Below, one piece after another: positions 1 through 7,835 of a DNA stretch of 64,000 bases (positions are counted from its first letter, which is position 1; each line of letters opens with the position of its first letter). The position numbers and the translations under genes were made by a program. Source of the stretch: CAIYOL01 sp964494805 (GTDB lineage Bacteria > Planctomycetota > Phycisphaerae > Sedimentisphaerales > Anaerobacaceae); NCBI GenBank assembly GCA_964494805.1, contig CAZBST010000001.1, forward strand, positions 62,001-126,000. Reading direction: 5' to 3'. The notes under the pieces were generated by a model. The model was not told the DNA's origin. It saw only the letters and a list, made by a program, of their open reading frames with translations, and ran no database searches.

Positions 1-436
1 TCAAGTCGGCGGCGATTTCCTTTATCTGGCGGTCTTTCGTATTGATGCCGTATCTTGTTGCAACTGCCTTTAATTTACGCTCGTCCTTTATCATATAGTC
101 GCAACTGTCGCTTTCGACGACCATTTTGAATGTGTGGGCGATGTCCCTGCCGTGGTCTGAATGTGCCGCTGCGCCTGCTGCAATCATTCGCAGCAGGTTT
201 CTGGCAGCAATCGTATCGGCATCGGCACCGCATACGCCCGTCTGCGGCCCATCCTCAAATGGGTCAACCCGACAGGGCCCCATTGAGCAATTCCTACAGC
301 ATATTCCGAGTCTGCCGAACCCACATTGAGGCTGCTGCTGCTCAAACCTCTCCCAGGCATTTTTTATGCCTGCGTTGGTCATATATTTCAGCATTTCCTG
401 AGACGCTTTATCAATGCTACGTTTTTTCGGTTCCAT
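1..436 (-). CDS. cooS: Ni-dependent carbon monoxide dehydrogenase catalytic subunit, N-terminal part
   Basis: Oxidises CO to CO2 (reversibly) at a Ni-Fe-S cluster in the cytoplasm. Only the first 145 codons lie in the window; the gene runs off the left edge. The translation begins MEPKKRSIDKASQEML and contains CGFGRLGICCRNCSMGPCRV at about residues 40-60, the Cys-rich signature that holds the B and D clusters in CooS-type enzymes, then VCGADADTIAARNLLR, also typical of the family. The ATG at 436 has a GAGGA Shine-Dalgarno six bases upstream. It is the third gene of a minus-strand operon behind cooF and an NAD(P)H oxidoreductase, with a 17-base gap. The part carrying the C-cluster ligands is outside the window, so catalytic completeness cannot be judged. 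Confidence 0.93.
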   Translation of the reverse strand, partial: MEPKKRSIDKASQEMLKYMTNAGIKNAWERFEQQQPQCGFGRLGICCRNCSMGPCRVDPFEDGPQTGVCGADADTIAARNLLRMIAAGAAAHSDHGRDIAHTFKMVVESDSCDYMIKDERKLKAVATRYGINTKDRQIKEIAADL

Positions 437-453
437 AACACTTCCTCACTTTA

Positions 454-1821
454 CTAATTTATATTTTTCTCAGCCAATGTTAAAGCCTTCTCTGCCCCTG
501 CAGTTTCAACTATGATGGCTGATTTTAGTGCGTGCACTAATGCCTCGGCCAGTTTCATCCGAGGCGAATTAAATCTTTGTAAAAATTCTTTTTTATCTTC
601 TGCCTGGAGCACAGCCTTGTAAAGCTGCCAGGCGAACTGCGAGCCGTGCTTTCTGGCTACAAGCTGAGACCCTACAATTCTGTTGGAGGGGTCAGTTAGG
701 ATTTTCGCTATCTCAAACGAATCTGCTCCTTTATTTTTTATCGTCGATTGGGGAACACTTAAGTCGTGCACCTTAACTTTCAAATCAAGCTCTTTAGCAG
801 TGGTGGTGCTGTGTCCGATGCTGAAAATCTGCAGGCTGAGAATCTGGTCAGCCTGGGCACGCAGGAATCCTTTGATCTTCTCCTTTGCTCCTGCTGCGTT
901 TTTACCGGCTATTTTTCCTGCACAGGCCCCTACACTTCCTACCGGCATATATACAAAGCTGCCAGTACCCAAGTCGGGGCTTTCGGCACAATCTCCTGCT
1001 GCGTATATATCCCCGAAGGAGGTTCTGAGGTAGTTATCTACTTTGATTGCGCCGGTCGGGCCCAGCTTGATGCCACATTTTTCGGCGAGAGCGATGTTCG
1101 GTTTTACGCCGGTGCCTATCACCACAAGCTTGGCCGGTATTTTTTCCCCTTTGTGGATGACATACTCGGCGTGTTCGGCACCGCCGATTTCCGATATTGT
1201 CTCGCCGGTGAGTATTTTCAGCCCCTGTTGTTCGAACTTCTCGGTTAGAAATTGGGAGACATCCGGCTCAAGCAGCTTTCTGAGAATCCTTGAGCGGACG
1301 TTGAAATAAACATCCAGGCCTTTATGCATCAGGGCCTCGGCAATTTCCAGGGCAATAAAGCCCGCTCCTATCACCACGGCGGAGTCTGCGCTCTTTGCTG
1401 TTTCTACAATTTCAGCGGCAGCTTGGCAGGTGGTAAAGGTGCAAATGCCCTTTTTGTCAGAGCCGGGGATTTTCGGTATCGATGGAGAAGCTCCAGTTGC
1501 GAGGACCGCTGTGTCAAAGGGGAGCTTCTCTTCTTTGCCATTGGATAAAATGGAAACGATTTTGCTTTTTGGGTCGATATTTGTAGCTTCAGCGGGACAA
1601 ATCAGTTTAACATTGTAGTGAGCTAGTGTTTCGGGGGAGAAGACTTTTGCCCCGGTGGCGGCTGTTATGTAACCTGCGATAAGTGCAGGTATAGCAGGTC
1701 TGCGGTAAGGGGTACGGTCCTGGGTTACCACTGTTACCTCAGCGTCTGGGGCCTGCTTAGCAGCGGATATCGCAGCCATCATTCCTGCGGCACTACCACC
1801 AATGGCAACTATCTTTTTCAC
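454..1821 (-). CDS. FAD-dependent NAD(P)H oxidoreductase of a CO dehydrogenase operon
   Basis: Flavoprotein of the pyridine-nucleotide-disulfide oxidoreductase superfamily, expected to move electrons between ferredoxin (CooF) and NAD(P). Visible are an N-terminal FAD Rossmann motif (IGGSAAGM, residues 7-14), the conserved VLATGA segment (106-111), a second dinucleotide motif (VIGAGFIALEIAEAL, about 150-164) and the FAD-closing GDIYAAGDCAES at about 270-281. The position that carries the redox Cys in CoA-disulfide reductases reads TPYRRPAIPALI and has no Cys, so it resembles rubredoxin/ferredoxin reductases more than disulfide reductases. The start is a GTG at 1821, three bases after the cooF stop codon, so translation is probably coupled. 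Cytoplasmic and soluble; 455 aa is normal for the family. The cooF-FNOR-cooS order matches known CO-oxidation loci in anaerobes. Confidence 0.88.
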   Translation of the reverse strand: MKKIVAIGGSAAGMMAAISAAKQAPDAEVTVVTQDRTPYRRPAIPALIAGYITAATGAKVFSPETLAHYNVKLICPAEATNIDPKSKIVSILSNGKEEKLPFDTAVLATGASPSIPKIPGSDKKGICTFTTCQAAAEIVETAKSADSAVVIGAGFIALEIAEALMHKGLDVYFNVRSRILRKLLEPDVSQFLTEKFEQQGLKILTGETISEIGGAEHAEYVIHKGEKIPAKLVVIGTGVKPNIALAEKCGIKLGPTGAIKVDNYLRTSFGDIYAAGDCAESPDLGTGSFVYMPVGSVGACAGKIAGKNAAGAKEKIKGFLRAQADQILSLQIFSIGHSTTTAKELDLKVKVHDLSVPQSTIKNKGADSFEIAKILTDPSNRIVGSQLVARKHGSQFAWQLYKAVLQAEDKKEFLQRFNSPRMKLAEALVHALKSAIIVETAGAEKALTLAEKNIN

Positions 1822-1824
1822 CTG

Positions 1825-2358
1825 CTATTTTTCCTTGTGTTTACTTTTCTTTTTGATTTCTTTGGTGAGCTGATTTGCTGCTGCCCTGCGTTTAGGCTTT
1901 GTAATCTCTTCGAGCGAGACAAGCTTCAATGCTTTGGTTGGGCAGGCCTCGACGCAAGCCGGCTCCTGCCCATCCTCCAAACGCTGCTGGCACATATCAC
2001 ATTTGATAATGGCTCGTCCTTCCGGGCTGATTTGCAGCACGCCGAAAGGGCAGATAAGCATGCACAACTTGCATCCGATACACAAATCCTGGTCAACCGT
2101 AACAGGGCTTTGCTCATTTTGTCGCTGAATAGCCCCGGTCGGGCAAATTTCGACACAGGGAGGAGCCTCGCAGTGTCGACACTGTATTGGCACAGCAAAC
2201 TCGTCGGCTGCTTCGACTGTGACCATCCGCAGGGGCTTTGGTGATTCGGCCACGGCCTCTTCAAGCACTTTTGATTTTGAATGTGCCAGAGCACAGGCTA
2301 TCTCACAACTTTTGCATGCCAGGCACTTTTCGATATTTACCACGATGATTTTATCCAC
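1825..2358 (-). CDS. cooF: CooF-like ferredoxin with four [4Fe-4S] clusters
   Basis: Electron-transfer partner of CO dehydrogenase. The 177-residue product has sixteen Cys in four groups suited to four [4Fe-4S] clusters: C12/C15/C18/C22, C60/C63/C68/C72, C93/C96/C99/C103 and C120/C123/C135/C139. This is the HycB/CooF/DMSO-reductase-B type ferredoxin arrangement. The C-terminus is Lys-rich. The start is a GTG at 2358 preceded by a strong GGAGG, and no in-frame ATG lies nearby. First gene of the operon with the oxidoreductase and cooS, and divergent from the DUF3786 gene at 2644. Related iron-sulfur subunits of hydrogenases or formate dehydrogenases look alike; the adjoining cooS decides the name. 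Confidence 0.88.
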   Translation of the reverse strand: MDKIIVVNIEKCLACKSCEIACALAHSKSKVLEEAVAESPKPLRMVTVEAADEFAVPIQCRHCEAPPCVEICPTGAIQRQNEQSPVTVDQDLCIGCKLCMLICPFGVLQISPEGRAIIKCDMCQQRLEDGQEPACVEACPTKALKLVSLEEITKPKRRAAANQLTKEIKKKSKHKEK

Positions 2359-2643
2359 TTTTTTCCTCCAAAAGTAGTTGGTAAATTACTTGTAGCCGAT
2401 TTAGGGATAGCAAAACTCCCCAACACCTATTCAATCACCTTCTTTATTAATTTATACGTTAGCCGTTTTGAATGGTTCCTTATCTCATATTTTAGCATTC
2501 TCGTCAAGACACAAGACGTAAAAGACCGCAAAATAGCTGTGTTTATAACACAAAAAAATGTATATTATTCAATATTACAAGGTTTTTGATGATTTGACAA
2601 AAAAAGAGTTCATCATCACAAAAAACTGGAGGTGCTCACAGAA
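2359..2643. promoter_or_regulatory. Divergent intergenic region between cooF and the DUF3786 gene
   Basis: 285 bases separate the minus-strand cooF start from the plus-strand DUF3786 start, so both promoters must lie here. The stretch is AT-rich. The only clear signals I can place are the ribosome-binding sites at each end: GGAGG before the cooF GTG on the minus strand, and GGAGG at 2628-2632 for the plus-strand gene. No convincing -35/-10 pair or regulator palindrome was found by eye. Confidence 0.4.
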
Positions 2644-3240
2644 ATGGCAAATGAGGGCCTTTGGCAGCAACTTCTCAAACTTGACGGGCAGGAAACTAGC
2701 CGACGAGCGAAGTGCCGATATTTACTCAATCCCCAGCGTTACGTCATACTGCTGCTGAACCGCGAATATATAGTTAATCTGCCGGAGAAAAAGGTGTTGT
2801 TGGCGGAGCATTCTTCAAAGGCGGGTTTTTCCGAGGAGCTTTGTATACTTGCATATCTCATAAATTCTCAGGATTCGCCAGTTGCTAACAAACTGACGCC
2901 GGCGCAATCTTTGCCGGGAGGACAGTTCTTTTTCAGGGGGCTGCACAAGCTCGCCACTGAAAATCTGGAAGAAGTCTTTGGCCAGCACCCCGAAGGGCTG
3001 TATGACGTTATGGATAAATTCGGCGCCAAACGGTGCGAGTTCGGCGATGCCTCTATCGAATTATATGTTCTGCCGCGTATTCCTTTGACAATAGTGATTT
3101 GGCGGGGCGATGAAGAATTTGGCGCGCGAGCGTCAATCCTGTTTGATGAGACCGCAGCGGCACAATTACCGCTTGATGCGTTGTGGGCGGCTGTCAATCT
3201 TACCATTAAGGCGTTGGTCAAGGCCGCTAAGTTCAGTTAG
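2644..3240 (+). CDS. DUF3786-family protein next to CO dehydrogenase genes
   Basis: 198-residue cytoplasmic protein beginning MANEGLWQQLLKLDGQETSRR. The body contains the family-like segment PGGQFFFRGLHKLATENLEE and, further on, LPRIPLTIVIWRGDEEF and SILFDETAAAQLPLDALW, which I recognise as DUF3786, a family of unknown function common beside CO dehydrogenase/acetyl-CoA synthase or corrinoid-dependent genes in anaerobes. A GTG at 2632 is in frame, but the ATG at 2644 sits 11 bases behind GGAGG (2628-2632) and is preferred. There is no signal peptide, membrane segment or Cys cluster. It lies upstream of cooC in the same direction, 55 bases apart, suggesting a role in CODH maturation or cofactor supply; that is inference from position only. 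Confidence 0.72.
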   Translation: MANEGLWQQLLKLDGQETSRRAKCRYLLNPQRYVILLLNREYIVNLPEKKVLLAEHSSKAGFSEELCILAYLINSQDSPVANKLTPAQSLPGGQFFFRGLHKLATENLEEVFGQHPEGLYDVMDKFGAKRCEFGDASIELYVLPRIPLTIVIWRGDEEFGARASILFDETAAAQLPLDALWAAVNLTIKALVKAAKFS

Positions 3241-3295
3241 ATGGGGTGTTGATTATTGATAAACCAAATTAGGAATGCTATAACAGGGAGTTATA

Positions 3296-4096
3296 ATGAA
3301 AGGAACGAAGATTTCCAGTGGTCTAAAAATAGCAATTGGCGGCAAAGGCGGGGTAGGCAAGACGACGGTCTGTGCTGTTTGGGCGCAGTTATTTGCAGAG
3401 GAAGGGTTCGATGTTCTGGCTATTGACGCTGACCCGAATACCAATCTCGCCTTGGCCTTTGGTATATCTTCTGAGCAAAACCCTGAGCCGCTTATAAAGA
3501 TGAAGCAGTTAATTGCGGAGCGCACCGGCACTAAAAAGGACGCGATAGGGGCGTACTTTAAGTTAAATCCAGAAGTCAATGATTTGCCTGAGAAATACTG
3601 GGTTGAGGCGAGCGGGGTAAAATTACTTGTTTTGGGCGGTATTACGCAAGCAGGGGCGGGCTGCGCCTGTCCGGAAGGAGCGTTTTTGAAAGCTCTGCTT
3701 AGCCATACAATATTAGGAAGGAAGGAAATCGTTCTGATTGATTTGGCGGCTGGAGTAGAGTTTATGGGCAGAGCAAGCATTGAAAGAATCGATGCTTTGG
3801 TGGTGGTCACTGAGCCGGGTGGAAGAAGTATTGAGACCGCAAAAACAATCGCACGAATGGGAGACGAACTGGGAATAAAACACGTGGCGGCAATAGCTAA
3901 CAAGATTACGGATACGGCCCAAGTTAAGCTGATAGAATCTCAACTGACCATTCCTGTTCTAGCTAATATCAATTATAATCCAGCGGTGCAGGAGGCAGAT
4001 TTGCGCAATAAGGCTGTCTTTGCTGTCGGCGGCGAACTTGTAAGTCAATTGCGGGAAGCAAAGAACAGGTTAATAAGTTTGATTGAAGGTAAATAG
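3296..4096 (+). CDS. cooC: CooC-type nickel-insertion ATPase for CO dehydrogenase
   Basis: P-loop ATPase of the MinD/ParA-like SIMIBI class that helps load nickel into the C-cluster of CO dehydrogenase. The Walker A motif is GGKGGVGKTT (about 15-24) with the class-specific extra Lys, followed by the switch-like DADPNTNLA (44-52). A C-x-C pair (C123, C125 in AGCACPEG) matches the Cys pair that bridges the CooC dimer and binds Ni(II) in characterised members. Later segments IDLAAGVEF and VVTEPGGRSIETAK fit the Walker B region and switch II of this family. At 266 aa it is the usual length. The ATG at 3296 follows AGGGAG. It lies directly downstream of the DUF3786 gene and across from cooF-FNOR-cooS, completing a CODH maturation locus. 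Confidence 0.9.
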   Translation: MKGTKISSGLKIAIGGKGGVGKTTVCAVWAQLFAEEGFDVLAIDADPNTNLALAFGISSEQNPEPLIKMKQLIAERTGTKKDAIGAYFKLNPEVNDLPEKYWVEASGVKLLVLGGITQAGAGCACPEGAFLKALLSHTILGRKEIVLIDLAAGVEFMGRASIERIDALVVVTEPGGRSIETAKTIARMGDELGIKHVAAIANKITDTAQVKLIESQLTIPVLANINYNPAVQEADLRNKAVFAVGGELVSQLREAKNRLISLIEGK

Positions 4097-4223
4097 AAGG
4101 TTCGATAAACAGGCGAGTTTCAAATCGGGAGTAGAATACAATGAATGACTATATGTTTCACTTTTTTATGTGCGATATGTCGGTATATACATAACGAAAT
4201 ACGGTTTCATGGAGAAACTTAAA

Positions 4224-4415
4224 ATGGGGAAAAAAGAAAAACTGGCTAACGTTGTCATCGGACGAGCGAAGGAATTCAACGGCGGAAAAAGATTGATGTG
4301 TGTCGAGGCTTTTGAGTTGGCAAAGCAATTCGAGACGGAAATTATTGAGATTGGGCGCATTTGTAATCAGCACAACATAAAAATCTGCAAATGTCAGCTT
4401 GGCTGCTTCAGGTAA
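4224..4415 (+). CDS. Small Cys-rich protein (63 aa) ahead of a ModE-like regulator
   Basis: Short protein starting MGKKEKLANVVIGRAKEF and ending CKCQLGCFR. The ATG at 4224 follows GGAG at 4211-4214 with normal spacing; ATGs at 4170 and 4209 in the same frame have no ribosome-binding site. The second half reads ALAFELAK-like then IGRICNQHNIKICKCQLGC (the first part being CVEAFELAKQ), with a CxCxxxC end that could bind a metal. I recall similar short C-terminal motifs attached to molybdate- and formate-related regulators in anaerobes but cannot name the family. The next gene, a ModE-type winged-helix protein, begins 20 bases after the stop, so the two probably form one unit controlling the molybdenum/formate genes downstream. 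Confidence 0.6.
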   Translation: MGKKEKLANVVIGRAKEFNGGKRLMCVEAFELAKQFETEIIEIGRICNQHNIKICKCQLGCFR

Positions 4416-4435
4416 CAGCAGACAGGAGTAAAGAA

Positions 4436-4789
4436 ATGAAAAAATTAAGGGCAAGATTTAAGCTCTGGCTAAGCACAAAGAACGTCGGAGGTATCTTCGG
4501 CGACGGCAAGTGGCGCCTGCTTGAGGCTGTTGAGGCCAAGGGGTCGTTAAGCGCCGCTAGTAAATGTCTGCACATAAGCTATCGGAAGGCATGGGGTGAC
4601 TTAAAAAAAGCTGAGAAGTACCTCCGTACCGCTCTGCTCGAGAAACAGCGAGGTGGTAGTTTGGGTGGGCGGTCTGTTTTGACGGCTGAGGGCCAAAAAT
4701 GGGTCAAGGCTTATACGAAATTTCGCAGTGATATCGAGAAAGCGGTACAAAAGGCATACAAAAAACATATTGCCGAACTTGTAAAATGA
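4436..4789 (+). CDS. ModE-type winged-helix (LysR-like N-terminal domain) regulator
   Basis: 117-residue DNA-binding protein consisting of a single winged-helix domain. The sequence GDGKWRLLEAVEAKGSLSAA followed by SYRKAWGDLKKAE is the classic ModE N-terminal domain, where a helix-turn-helix recognises molybdate-responsive operators. The C-terminal molybdate-binding (MOP) domains of E. coli ModE are absent, so any effector sensing must come from elsewhere, perhaps from the small Cys-rich protein upstream. The start chosen is the ATG at 4436 behind AGGAG (4424-4428); an upstream in-frame ATG at 4391 overlaps the previous gene and lacks a binding site. The stop overlaps the next gene's ATG by four bases (ATGA). 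Probable job: control of the Mob and formate dehydrogenase genes. That is inference from context. Confidence 0.8.
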   Translation: MKKLRARFKLWLSTKNVGGIFGDGKWRLLEAVEAKGSLSAASKCLHISYRKAWGDLKKAEKYLRTALLEKQRGGSLGGRSVLTAEGQKWVKAYTKFRSDIEKAVQKAYKKHIAELVK

Positions 4790-5592
4790 GTAAAATTGAA
4801 AAGAGAAAAATTATGCCCCAGTTTGTCGGATTCACTCTTATTGAGCTTCTGGTTGCTATCTCTATTATATCCTTACTGCTTGGCATTTTGATGCCGGCTT
4901 TAAGCCGCTCGAGAGCAATGGCCAAGGAGGCGGTTTGTCAAGGCCGGCTGCGACAGTGGGGATTAGCTTTTGAAATGTACGCTGTGGAAAACGATGGTTT
5001 TTACCCGCATATTGACGGACTTGACCGCGATGCTGGTATAGCAGACCTGTTTGGATGGGTTGATATGCTACCACCGTTGATGGGGGAAAATCCCTGGCGT
5101 GAATACGAGCGATGGCATAAGCCGGGCAGGGACACGATATTTCAGTGCCCTTCGGCGGCTCCTAAGTTTTCGAGTCTGTATGATTATAATCCACGGAGAA
5201 ATGGTTATTTTTCTTACGCGATGAATTCTTGTCTGGAGCTTGACCAGAATTGCTGGCCGCCTGATGGCGAACCTCAAGGTAATAATATGCCTTCCTTTCT
5301 GAATACAGCGAAGATATGTCATCCGGCGAGGGTAATACTTTTATTTGAGCAGCTTCTTGACCCGAGCAAGGGTTATGGAGGGAGCCAGATAGACCGGTCA
5401 GCTGGGCGTTACTGCGGCAGTTATCCCAAAGCATTCAGCGCAATACATGCCAGGCCCGGTGGGTTATTAGGCGGTTTTATTCTCTACTGTGATTACCACG
5501 TTCAATGGCAGGAATCGGTCTGGAAAGCAGATTGGCCTGATGACCTGGAAGTTCCGCCGCGGGATGACCCTGACTGGTATCCTTATCCGTAA
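4786..5592 (+). CDS. Type II secretion-like pseudopilin (DUF1559-like planctomycete family)
   Basis: Secreted or membrane-anchored pilin-like protein. After a 9-14 residue leader comes the prepilin peptidase site and hydrophobic helix GFTLIELLVAISIISLLLG, with the +5 Glu expected for pseudopilins. The globular part contains CQGRLRQWGLAFEMYAVEND, typical of the large planctomycete family of DUF1559-type prepilins, and near the end HARPGGLLGGFILYCDYHVQW, resembling the H-X9-DG C-terminal signature but with CD-Y-H in place of DG. The ATG at 4786 overlaps the ModE stop; an internal ATG at 4813 (MPQFVGFTLIE) would give a shorter leader and is a reasonable alternative. Its presence inside a molybdenum locus is odd and suggests insertion of cell-surface genes. 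Confidence 0.8.
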   Translation: MSKIEKRKIMPQFVGFTLIELLVAISIISLLLGILMPALSRSRAMAKEAVCQGRLRQWGLAFEMYAVENDGFYPHIDGLDRDAGIADLFGWVDMLPPLMGENPWREYERWHKPGRDTIFQCPSAAPKFSSLYDYNPRRNGYFSYAMNSCLELDQNCWPPDGEPQGNNMPSFLNTAKICHPARVILLFEQLLDPSKGYGGSQIDRSAGRYCGSYPKAFSAIHARPGGLLGGFILYCDYHVQWQESVWKADWPDDLEVPPRDDPDWYPYP

Positions 5593-5636
5593 GTGCTGAA
5601 GAGTTTATTGTTTGACTGAGAAAAAAGGAGAAGGTA

Positions 5637-6626
5637 ATGAGAAAAGTAATGACAGCAGTGACGGTAATTTTTATATTACCTGTGATGACAGCGCAGCTTT
5701 TTGCACAGGAGCCGAATCTAACCATTTACGAGATTCAGTACACAGAAAACGAGGATGGCAGCAGCTATTACGACGGGCAGACAGTGAATTGTGAAGGTGG
5801 TGTTGTGATTCATAAATGGAGCCGTGGACGCGAAAGGCTGATCCTTTATGACCCGAATCACCCTAACGGCTGGGGCGGTATTATGGTTAAGGGACCTGTC
5901 GATTCGAATGCCTTTGAAGATGTAAACTTAGGGGATTGGGTCAGCATAGAGAACGTTATAGTCTATGAAGAATTAAACAAGGCTCGTGGCAATACAACAC
6001 TTTTTTACGATGAAGATTCCTCACACACAATATCAAGTACGGGTCATGAGCTTCCTGCTCCGCTGGTGGTTGATGTAAATGATATTGCTGTTATTTATGA
6101 CCGAGATGAAGAAACTTGTTACGTGACCGACCATAGAGCTGAAAAATACGAGGCGATGTATATCCAAGTAAGAGTTGTAATTGTAGGTGAGGATGTGAAT
6201 GTTGGTTCACACTTGGATAATTACTCTCTAAATGAAATTGATGACCCCAATATTTATTGCTGGGCCACTGACTATATAAATATTGACAATCCCGACGATG
6301 CTACGCCTCATCCGATTGTTAAAAGCGGGCTGAAATTATGCAGTGTAAGTGGGATTCTTGAGCAATATACGAAGTTGTCCGACGGCTGGGATTATTACCA
6401 GCTTTTAACGACAGAACAGGAAGATTTTCAAATCGAACAGATGGCTGACCTGGATGGAGACTGCAGCGTTGACTTTGTTGATTTCGGATTTTTGGCTAAT
6501 TACTGGCTTACGGAAGAACAATGCGTCGACCCTAACTGGTGTGATGGAGCGGACCTGACGCAGAACGGGACCGTGGACATGTTTGATTTGAAGGAAATTT
6601 CAGAGCATTGGCTGGAAGGGAAATAA
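5637..6626 (+). CDS. Secreted protein with C-terminal dockerin-like repeat
   Basis: 329-residue exported protein. The first 24 residues form a signal peptide (hydrophobic VMTAVTVIFILPVMTAQLFAQ). The middle, from about residue 30 to 250, is a beta-rich domain with segments such as VNCEGGVVIHKW and WGGIMVKGPV that read like an OB-fold of the kind seen in extracellular nuclease-like proteins; this assignment is tentative. From about residue 265 there are two calcium-binding-loop repeats (DLDGDCSVDFVDFGFLANYW and, later, DLTQNGTVDMFDLKEISEHW), a dockerin-like module. A strong AAGGAGAAGG site precedes the ATG. Not part of molybdenum metabolism by content; 45 bases downstream of the pseudopilin and possibly in the same transcript. 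Function unknown. Confidence 0.75.
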   Translation: MRKVMTAVTVIFILPVMTAQLFAQEPNLTIYEIQYTENEDGSSYYDGQTVNCEGGVVIHKWSRGRERLILYDPNHPNGWGGIMVKGPVDSNAFEDVNLGDWVSIENVIVYEELNKARGNTTLFYDEDSSHTISSTGHELPAPLVVDVNDIAVIYDRDEETCYVTDHRAEKYEAMYIQVRVVIVGEDVNVGSHLDNYSLNEIDDPNIYCWATDYINIDNPDDATPHPIVKSGLKLCSVSGILEQYTKLSDGWDYYQLLTTEQEDFQIEQMADLDGDCSVDFVDFGFLANYWLTEEQCVDPNWCDGADLTQNGTVDMFDLKEISEHWLEGK

Positions 6627-6647
6627 GGGTTTTTAGGAGACAGAGAA

Positions 6648-7268
6648 ATGAAGAAAGAATATGTCTTTGGGATATTGTTTTTTAGCGGCCTGTGGGGGTT
6701 CTCTGAGGCCGCTTTAGGTGGGGTGTTATATCATTTTGCAATACCCCGCGCATCCGTATATCTAACAATAATTGGTTTTAGTATATTGACCGTTGCCAGG
6801 GTCTATCTGCCGGGAAGAGGCATTGCAAGTACCATTGCCGCCCTTGCAATGCTATACAAATTTCTGAACACACCCTTTTTCGCATGTCACCTTTTAGGCA
6901 TTTTCCTGCTGGGAGCCTGTTATGATTTGTTTTTCAATGTTTTAAAGTTGAAAAACCAGTCTATCAGTGCGGTACTGGCAACATACGCAGGTTACAGCTC
7001 ATTTGCTTTGATGATAACCTATGTATTCAGATACCACCATTGGGTTGAAGCAGGATTAGCCAAAGTTATTGACCATATCGTTATAGGCGGAACATTAGCC
7101 GCTTTGGGGTGTGCCGTTTTTGTGCCGTTAAGTTTCCGTCTCGGTGAGCGGCTCAGGACAAAGTTCGATATGCCGTTCAGATTGCGACTGCGGTTAGCTT
7201 CAGGCGGAGTATCTGTGGTTACCGCCGGACTGTGGGTCTTCAATATAGCTGCATATTTGTTTTCATAA
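6648..7268 (+). CDS. Hypothetical integral membrane protein
   Basis: 206-residue protein with about six hydrophobic segments (for example FGILFFSGLWGFSEAALGG, YLTIIGFSILTVARVYL and HLLGIFLLGACYDLFFNVL) and few charged residues until the RLGERLRTKF loop near residue 165. There is no recognisable transporter motif. The compact six-helix layout and the position just ahead of an NTPase and the MobB-MobA gene suggest a small-molecule transport or cofactor role, but I do not recognise the family. AGGAG ten bases before the ATG at 6648 supports the start. It follows the dockerin gene by 21 bases and precedes the NTPase by 12, so it is likely cotranscribed with both. Confidence 0.6.
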   Translation: MKKEYVFGILFFSGLWGFSEAALGGVLYHFAIPRASVYLTIIGFSILTVARVYLPGRGIASTIAALAMLYKFLNTPFFACHLLGIFLLGACYDLFFNVLKLKNQSISAVLATYAGYSSFALMITYVFRYHHWVEAGLAKVIDHIVIGGTLAALGCAVFVPLSFRLGERLRTKFDMPFRLRLRLASGGVSVVTAGLWVFNIAAYLFS

Positions 7269-7280
7269 GTTACTAATCAG

Positions 7281-7835
7281 ATGACGGTGCTGATGCATAA
7301 CAAACTTGTTTTGTGGACGGGTAAGAAACACTCCGGCAAAACTACTGCCGCTGCTAAACTTGCCAAGACCGCCCGTGCTGGAGGCTTTGCAGTTGCCGGC
7401 TTGTTGGCTCCAGCCGTATACTGCAACAGCAGGTTGACTGGATATGACATCCTTGATCTGCGAAATAAATCCCGAGCTTCGCTGGTGCGTTGCAAAACCG
7501 ACAGAAACAAAACTGAACGATTTACTTTTGTCGCCGACGGACTAAAACTTGGCAGAAGCGCCCTGAGTTCGGCTGCCACAGAATCCGCCGATATTATCAT
7601 TGTTGACGAGTTCGGACCGTTGGAGCTTCGCGGCGACGGATGGCGCAGAGATGTGGATTCATTGCTGGCTTTGTCTGATGCCCTCATATTGCTTGTCGTT
7701 CGCCGGGAATTAACCGACCGGGTTCAGGAATTGTACGCAGGTGTTCCCAGTCAGATACTTCTCGCAATTGAACCGGAATCCGTTGATAAAATTATCACCA
7801 GACTCAAAAATCGATGCCACTGCCGGATATGTTGA
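7281..7835 (+). CDS. NTPase of the THEP1 / DUF2478 type
   Basis: 184-residue P-loop nucleotidase. It has a Walker A motif GKKHSGKTT near residue 14, then GGFAVAGLLAPAV, and the diagnostic Walker B region IIVDEFGPLELRGDGWRRDV, which is the 'DExGPLEL-G-GW' signature of NTPase_1/DUF2478 proteins. These are often found beside molybdopterin or molybdate genes, and the exact substrate is unknown. The sequence upstream of the ATG at 7281 shows no good ribosome-binding site; an in-frame ATG at 7293 is possible. The 3' end overlaps the MobB-MobA gene by 22 bases, strongly suggesting coordinated expression with cofactor synthesis. Confidence 0.78.
   Translation: MTVLMHNKLVLWTGKKHSGKTTAAAKLAKTARAGGFAVAGLLAPAVYCNSRLTGYDILDLRNKSRASLVRCKTDRNKTERFTFVADGLKLGRSALSSAATESADIIIVDEFGPLELRGDGWRRDVDSLLALSDALILLVVRRELTDRVQELYAGVPSQILLAIEPESVDKIITRLKNRCHCRIC

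Noticed and set aside
766..1248. Plus-strand 160-aa frame opposite the oxidoreductase
   Set aside because: It is antisense to a clear FAD enzyme and shows no family similarity or ribosome-binding site.
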